Below, piece after piece: positions 58,204-64,000 of a stretch of DNA of 64,000 nucleotides. This stretch comes from Hysterangium stoloniferum (lineage: Eukaryota; Basidiomycota; Agaricomycetes; Hysterangiales; Hysterangiaceae). The stretch covers positions 62,001-126,000 of the forward strand of contig WHVD01000178.1 in NCBI GenBank assembly GCA_015178975.1, written 5' to 3'. Under the pieces are notes generated by a model. It did not search any database and was not told the origin of the DNA. It saw nothing but the letters and a program-made list of their open reading frames with translations. The first letter of the stretch is position 1. Each line of letters starts with the position of its first letter. Position numbers and translations under genes: made by a program.

Positions 58204-59371
58204 ATGTCTTCCACAGTAAAAGCACTTGTTATAGGTTGGATGAACCTGTTTACTCACACGCTTGTGTTCGAAGACTGATCGTATTTACCTCGATTGTGTA
58301 GGAGCTTCAAGGGGTTTGGGGCTTGAACTTGTCAAGAAGTTAAAAGCCGATGGTGCAGAGGTCTTTGCTTCAGTCCGAACCAAGCCTAAAGACAACGTCA
58401 TTCCCGCGGGTGTTACTATCATTGAAGGCGTAGATGTTGCACAGCCCAATGCTGGCGAAATTATCGTGCAACAATTGCAAGGACGGCAGGTCAACTTGGT
58501 TATCATCAATGCAGGCTATTTTACAACAGAGGTAAGTTATGAGCTTATGCCAACTATTTGACTTCCCTCAAGATGGTCTTGAGAAAGACTCTGGATAAAC
58601 CAAACTTTGAAGAGGAAATGAAGATGTATCAAGTTGTTGCCGTTGGCCCCGTATTTCTTGTTCACCATTTGTAGGATTCATTTGACTTTATTTAAGTGTT
58701 TCCCAATTATTCATTCTCCTTAGACACAAATCAAATGCATTAGCCGACGCGGCAAAAATCGTTCTCATTACAACAGAAGGCGGATCGATCACGCTAAGGA
58801 CTCCCGAGGAAGGCGGTGGAAATTATGGACATCATGGTAGTAAAGCCGCAGCAGTTTGTCCTTAAGGATTACTCTGACTTGGGATCTTGCTAATAAAGAA
58901 TTTAGAATATGGTAGGAAAGCTTTTAGCCAATGACCTAAAGCAGCATGGAATTACCGTTGTCATGATTCATGTAAGCCTCATATATTAACTACATTAGGT
59001 ATCACGGACCCAGCTCATACCTGAGCCTCCTCTCAGCCTGGTTTTATGCGCACAGATATGACTCGCGGCGTCGGGTATGATATATATTGGGAGTCGGGAG
59101 GAGGTATGTTCGTCGTTTATATAGATTGAAAACAAATTGAGACTTTACCAGCCGTTGAGCCTTCTGAAGCCGCTGTCTCGACCTTGAACTTCGTTGCTAA
59201 AATATCACATGAGCAGACTGGAACGTTTTGGGCACCACGTGGTCCACGGTGAGCATCTTATCTGATTCAACCCCAAAAGTCTCGGCATAAATTATACTCC
59301 CCAGTGACATTGGTGAGGCCGAAAGAGTACTCGGCAAAGGCCTTCCCACGCCACTCTGCCTGCCTTGGTGA
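58204..59371 (+). CDS. Short-chain dehydrogenase/reductase-like protein
   Basis: Eight exons: 58,204-58,234; 58,302-58,531; 58,573-58,670; 58,724-58,853; 58,906-58,971; 59,037-59,103; 59,152-59,248; 59,305-59,371; 261 residues. A Rossmann fold opens with GASRGLG at 11-17 (NAD(P) binding), followed by NAG at 80-82. The catalytic lysine is in GSKAA (K160), but the position four residues before it is His (YGHHGSK), with Tyr two further back, so the usual YxxxK pair is altered. PGFMRTDMT follows, as in classical SDRs. Substrate cannot be deduced. It lies 270 bp after the M3 gene on the same strand. Confidence 0.9.
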
Positions 59372-59593
59372 TTAGATTGACGTACGAGCTTGCTGATGTA
59401 CTATAATATCTTACCTGTTACACTTCGTATATCAATGAATACAGTCTTCACACTGTTCGGCCATTAAGAAAATCGGACATCTGCGCCTTGAGCAGGAATC
59501 TTGAGGTCTGACAGCGAAGTTCTGGACATCAAGAATGTCTTTCTTTGCCATCTGATGCCATAATTTACTGTTAGTCATTTGGGTCGGATACGA
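59372..59593. other. SDR 3' flank
   Basis: Non-coding; no feature beyond possible 3' UTR. Confidence 0.4.
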
Positions 59594-60855
59594 GACTTTT
59601 CAGTAAGTTATGAAAATATATGCAAACCAGACCAATTCCAAGCTCATAATCAATCATGTGCTTGAGACGGCCAGTTTGATACAATCACTATATTGCCTTC
59701 TATACTGTGCATGGATGGCGTGGCATTTGTATATAGTGGCAGATTTGCATACTCTAGACCGCCTACCGTATTCTTCCGAGGTCAGACCCAGTAGAGATTG
59801 ATCTAATTTGAACTATTCTGAGTGACCGGGTGTTTGATAAATAAATCTATACTATGTATACCCAATGATTTTTTTGGAGCTTTATCTTGCTCCTTCAAGT
59901 GTTATAATTTTTTAATCTACATGGTCACTCATATTTAGACAATTGTGGACGGCCCCTTGATTACTGTTCATCAAGGCCTTCAATTCTCTAACCAGAGGCC
60001 TCCTCAGTTGGGCGGGCACCCCTTCGCAGAGTGGAGGGGGAGGTCATCTTCACAATTTGCCCCCGAAATAAAACGCTCCGTATAATATACATCTCCGACG
60101 TCTTCTATTAAAGCATTTCCTATACTGCGTACTGCCCCTCGGAAGGTAGAGACCACGAGTTCGTTCGTCGCATTGATCGAATTAGTTTGTGATTTGAATT
60201 CTCGCAGATCGAGAAAGAAGCGGCAAACGAGAATAATGGCTATGCTACGGTTGACGTTAAAAAATTGTGAAAGTTTTGCGATAAACACTTACCAATTCTC
60301 TAAGCCTGTGTTGAAGTTTCTGAATGTGGAGCGCTTGGTAAGAATTTTCAGATGATAAAAGATATTCACCGAGACAACCTTAGAAGAAATACAGTAGTAT
60401 CAATGAAAAAGTGGAAAGCAGTAATAATACCATACCCTCATTTTAAATTAGAACCACTAAATTCCACAGGAAAATTACACTGAACAACCAGAACCAAGAT
60501 TTCAGTAAACAACTGAAGTGAAGCCAGTTGAGACTGACGCAAATATGAAAACACCCGCAAATAACACGACTAAGCCTTAACAACATAGACTTGAATGCCG
60601 TACAAATAGATAGGTTTGTGAGCATACCGATTCAGATGCATTGCCGATAGATAGAGATACCACAATGCAGCAAATTTGTCCGAGATATACTAATACTATT
60701 GGCATCAAAAGGTATTTGCGACCCCTGTTTATAGTGTAAACTCTTGCCAGTAATATTCCTAACGTCGGCGTCCTCGTCACGGTATTTCTTGCGCTTAGAT
60801 CTCCCAGTGTTATTTTTATTTGGTACATTTGTTAGTGTCATTACTTATAGATGAA
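59594..60855 (-). pseudogene. Partial duplicate of the DUF6533 gene
   Basis: Matches 61,320-62,870 along its length. The last exon is open (60,004 to about 60,240: VCRFFLDLRE, SINATNELVVSTFRGAV, GNALIEDVGDVYYTE), and a transmembrane exon is visible near 60,830-60,650 (LLARVYTINRG, VLVYLGQICC). Compared with the right-hand copy about 300 bp around the middle exons are missing and the first exons are absent, so it is probably nonfunctional. Intergenic sequence 3' of the gene is included in the duplication. Confidence 0.8.
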
Positions 60856-61070
60856 CTTTGAATGACGCACATCCATCCTGGCTGTGATTGATGTATAATA
60901 TGGAGCCCCGCGTCTTCTACCATTGCTCCATCCCTGGAGGTTATTCACGACCTTGCAGGGATATTGTATTAATACCCGCCTAGTCTCGCCTGAAGATATT
61001 GGTTGACGTGATGGACGGCCGTTCGCTATGATCTCCGGGAAGGCTCACATGTACAGGCCGGTTGTGGAAT

Positions 61071-61336
61071 ATTGAGCCCTCATGGCATGGGTCTGGGGAA
61101 TGATATCAACTGAATTGGATATGTTTCCTCGTTCCAGAAAGATACCTGTGTAATATACTGCACTTAGCATCAGATCAAAATACATGCAAAATCTGAACCG
61201 GTTGTGTAGTGGTGAGCCCGCATGCTATGGGTCTGGGGAACGGCATCAACTGAATTGGATATGTTTCCTCATTCCAGATAGATACCTTTGTAGTATACTG
61301 GATTTAGTACCAGATCAAAAACATGCAAAATATGGA
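61071..61336 (+). repeat. Tandem pair of about 125-bp repeats
   Basis: Two copies (61,071-61,200; 61,212-61,336) sharing 'gggtctgggga', 'tcaactgaattggatatg' and 'gatagatacc'-like blocks, same orientation. They sit at the junction between the two DUF6533 copies and may have helped the duplication. Confidence 0.85.
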
Positions 61337-61728
61337 CCAATTCCAAGCTCGTCATCAATCATCTGCTTGAGACGGTCAGTTTGATACAATCACTATATTC
61401 CCTTCTATACTGTAGCAGTGATGGCGTGGTAATTGTATGTAGTGGCAGATTTGCATTCTCTAGACCACCTACTGTATTCTTCCGAGGTCAGACCGGGTAG
61501 AGATTGATCTATTGTAAACTATTCTGAGTGACCAGGTGTTTGATAAATAAATAAATACAAATATTCTTTGGCACCTATTCATATCCTGAGTAAATAGAAT
61601 AATTATTCAACATGTGAACTATATATACCCAATGATTTTTTTGGAGCTCTATCTTGCTCCGTCAAGTGTTATAATTTTTTAATCTACATGGTCACTCATA
61701 TTTCGACAGTTGTGGATGGCCCCTTGCA

Positions 61729-63452
61729 TTACTGTGGATCAAGACCTTCAATTCTCTGACCAGATGCCTCCTCAGTTGGGCACCTCTCCGCAGAGTGGAG
61801 GGGGAGGTCACCCTCACAATGTGCCCCCGAAATAAAACCTTCTGTATAATACACATCTCCGATGTCCTCAATCAAAGAATTTCCTATAGTGCGCATTGCC
61901 CCTCGGAGGGTAGAAACCACAAGATCGTGCGTCGCATTGATCGAATTAGTTTGTAAGTTTAATTCTCGCAGATCGAGAAAGAAGCGACAAACAAGAATAA
62001 TGGTTATGCTACGGTTGGCATTAAAAAATTAGGTGAAAGTTTTGTGATAAATACTTGCCAATCCTCTACATTTGTGCCCAAGTTTCTGAATGTGTCCTTT
62101 ATTGGATGTGAGATGAGCGCTTAATAAAAATTTTCAGTTGATAAAAGAACATTCACTGAGACAACCTTAGAAAAAATACAGTAGTATCAGCGAAACCAGC
62201 GGAAAGCAGGAATAATACTATACCTCATTTTGAATTAGAGCCCCTAAATTCCACAGGAAAATTACACTGAACAACCAGAACCAAGATTTGAGTAAATAAC
62301 TGAAGTCAAGCCAGTTTAGCACTGACGCAAATATGAAAACACCTGCAATTAATACGACTAAGCCATAGCAACATAGACTTAAACGTCGAGATAAGTTACC
62401 CTGCTGCACAAATAGATAGGTTATAGATCCTTCCCGCAATTCTTTCATATCTCTTAGTAGCTTAATTGTGCCCACCGTGTGGAATAATGTGACAAATAAT
62501 ATGAGTCCATCGAATGTCATGTTAAAAACGTCTGATGCTATGTCTATAACCATCGTGTGAACTCGAGTTTGTCAGGCATACACAATTGATCTTTGTACTC
62601 CTGTTTAATGGTGTCAACAGTTGGCTGGTTCTATTGAAAAAACACATATAGTCTGACGGTTTGAATGTTTTTTTCATTACAATTTTCATAAACTGTGATA
62701 AGCTGCGATGGTCGTATGAGTATACCGATTCAGATGCATTGCCGATAAAAGAGGTACCACAAAGCAGCAAATTTGTCCGAGATATACTAATACTATCGGC
62801 AGTAAAAGGTATTTGCGATCCCTGCTTATAGTGTAAACTCTTGCCAGCAGTATTCCTAACATCCATCTTGGTTAAGTTATAAGTTGAGAAAGTAAATGTT
62901 GAATAGATCAATCACCTTGTATAGTACTTAGTAATACAGTTGCCAGCGTATTCTGTGCCTGTGATATTGCACTACATTCCCTGGAATAAAGGTGGGTAGT
63001 CCATTAACAACTTTTGAGAGTTCGAAAGACACCACAAACTATCAACCACTATAAGTCGCGGGCATTTTTAGACCATCCCACCACACACCTCTAAGGATAT
63101 ATCCAGGAAATCCGCGGTCGCATAAAATATAAACAAAATCAGGGATAAATATCGGGCTCCGATGTAGAGCACAGATGCTAGTCTGATCTTCCTTTTCCAT
63201 ACGAACTGGATTTCTGATGTAAGTGTCAAACTTATATCATAACTGAGCAAAGCTGAGATGTCGATCTATAATGTGGTAAACAACCGCGAGTGTGTATAAA
63301 CAGACCTACGCTCGCCACATCGCTGTATATCTGAATGTTACTGGAAAACTCTAGGGTCAGCGCATGTACTAGTAGTATGCAATAAATGCTCTAAGATACC
63401 TCAGAGTAGCTTCTTGAATACCCGCTTTTTGAAGATCTGCCACGAATGTCAT
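61729..63452 (-). CDS. DUF6533-type multi-pass membrane protein (model incomplete)
   Basis: Supported exons: 63,452-63,400 (start MTFVADLQKAG); 63,340-63,310; 63,265-63,087 with the DUF6533 core LLSYDISLTLTSEIQFVWKR; 62,980-62,916; 62,855 onward (LLARVYTISRDRKYLLLPI, then LVYLGQICCFVVPLL); an exon ending at about 62,220 with ASDVFNMTFDGLILFVTLFH and LLKSWFWLFSVIFLW; and a last exon from about 62,025 to TAA at 61,729 (ILVCRFFLDLRELN, STLRGAMRTIGNSLIEDIG). Six to seven hydrophobic helices are expected, in line with this basidiomycete family of unknown function. The link between 62,700 and 62,550 needs either a very short intron or a frameshift, so this copy may also be damaged. Confidence 0.7.
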
Positions 63453-64000
63453 ATGAGATATTAGCAAGTTCCTGTATTGGTTCACTGTAATATGTTCAGG
63501 ATATTAAATTAACAGCATTCTGGGCACGGTATAATAAATAATTATATGGTTGCGAGCGCCCAACGAGAAGCAATCCAGCCAGCTGTGACTTTATATATAA
63601 TAACTTTCGCAACTATGAATGAGAGGCAAAGATTCGCAACGATCAGATAAGCCAGAACCCTGATGAGAGCACTAGAACTTACTTGATTTCCTCCGTATGG
63701 CGAATCGCCATCACTTCGTGTTTGCATGGTAATTCTATATCGACTCGTCCTTTAATACATATGTATGGCTTTGTCTACAGCTCTACTAAGTATTGAGGTT
63801 GCCTGCTTCCTTAGAAGATTAAAAAAAGTAATTTTAGCTGCCAGGACCACAGGAGTTCTTCCCTCTCTTTATACACCACAGTTATTTTCACTACTGCCCC
63901 GACAGACTGAATCTTGTTAGTCACCCACATGCCAATGCCATATTATAACTTCAGCTGCGCTCATACCAACGGGGACGACGGCCCGCCCGTGGGCCAGCAT
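63453..64000 (-). other. Upstream region; possible extra small ORF
   Basis: An open stretch at 63,727-63,542 starts MQTRSDGDSPYGGNQ, followed by a strong donor 'gtaagt' inside it and a hydrophobic run (LIRVLAYLIVANLCLSF). I could not join it in frame to the DUF6533 exons. It may be a 5' exon of another isoform, part of a neighbouring gene running off the window, or chance. Confidence 0.35.

Noticed and set aside
63542..63727. First exon of the DUF6533 gene
   Set aside because: No phase-compatible acceptor joins it to the next exons; kept only as an uncertain ORF.

Overview
The window is nuclear DNA of a filamentous basidiomycete, most likely an agaricomycete. The evidence is genes split by many 45-70 bp GT-AG introns, a DUF6533-type membrane-protein family, a CBM21 protein, fungal Ty3/gypsy elements with chromodomains, and Tc1, Helitron and tyrosine-recombinase remnants. 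No species can be named from sequence alone.

Layout. Positions 1 to about 50,300 form a transposon island. From left to right it holds: an 'LTR-A' copy containing a 15-bp minisatellite and split by another LTR; a gypsy RT fragment; two head-to-tail-inverted copies of gypsy family 1 (gag on +, gag-pol on -); another LTR-A; a dead Tc1 element (Tc1-a) split by a solo 'LTR-C'; a tyrosine-recombinase fragment; the only intact-looking host-type gene of the island (16,062-19,296, a P-loop NTPase plus PD-(D/E)XK nuclease protein of the Crinkler-like type); an XPG-nuclease remnant; a structurally complete chromovirus (23,432-29,029, TSD GCATG) inserted in an LTR-A; a copia gag remnant; a second Tc1 (Tc1-b) nested in an LTR; a Helitron helicase tail; gypsy family 2 in a permuted order (pol, accessory ORF, LTR-C, gag, inverted protease); and several solo LTR-A copies with perfect 5-bp target duplications.

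Positions 50,386 to 64,000 form a gene island: a CBM21 protein with a PP1-docking motif (-), tRNA-Gly(GCC), a PrxQ/BCP-type peroxiredoxin (+), a CBM21 pseudogene on the opposite strand (+), an M3 zinc oligopeptidase with 15 exons (+), a short-chain dehydrogenase-like gene with 8 exons (+), and a partly duplicated DUF6533 membrane-protein locus (-). These genes have ordinary housekeeping or metabolic roles and show no operon-like link. All exon models were built by hand from splice consensus and reading frame; the models for the nuclease, CBM21, peroxiredoxin, M3 and SDR genes keep phase from start to stop.

The most unusual items are the NTPase-nuclease gene stranded among transposons, two Tc1 families whose terminal repeats are themselves palindromic, the permuted family 2 locus with an unknown third ORF, and a minisatellite grown from an LTR segment.
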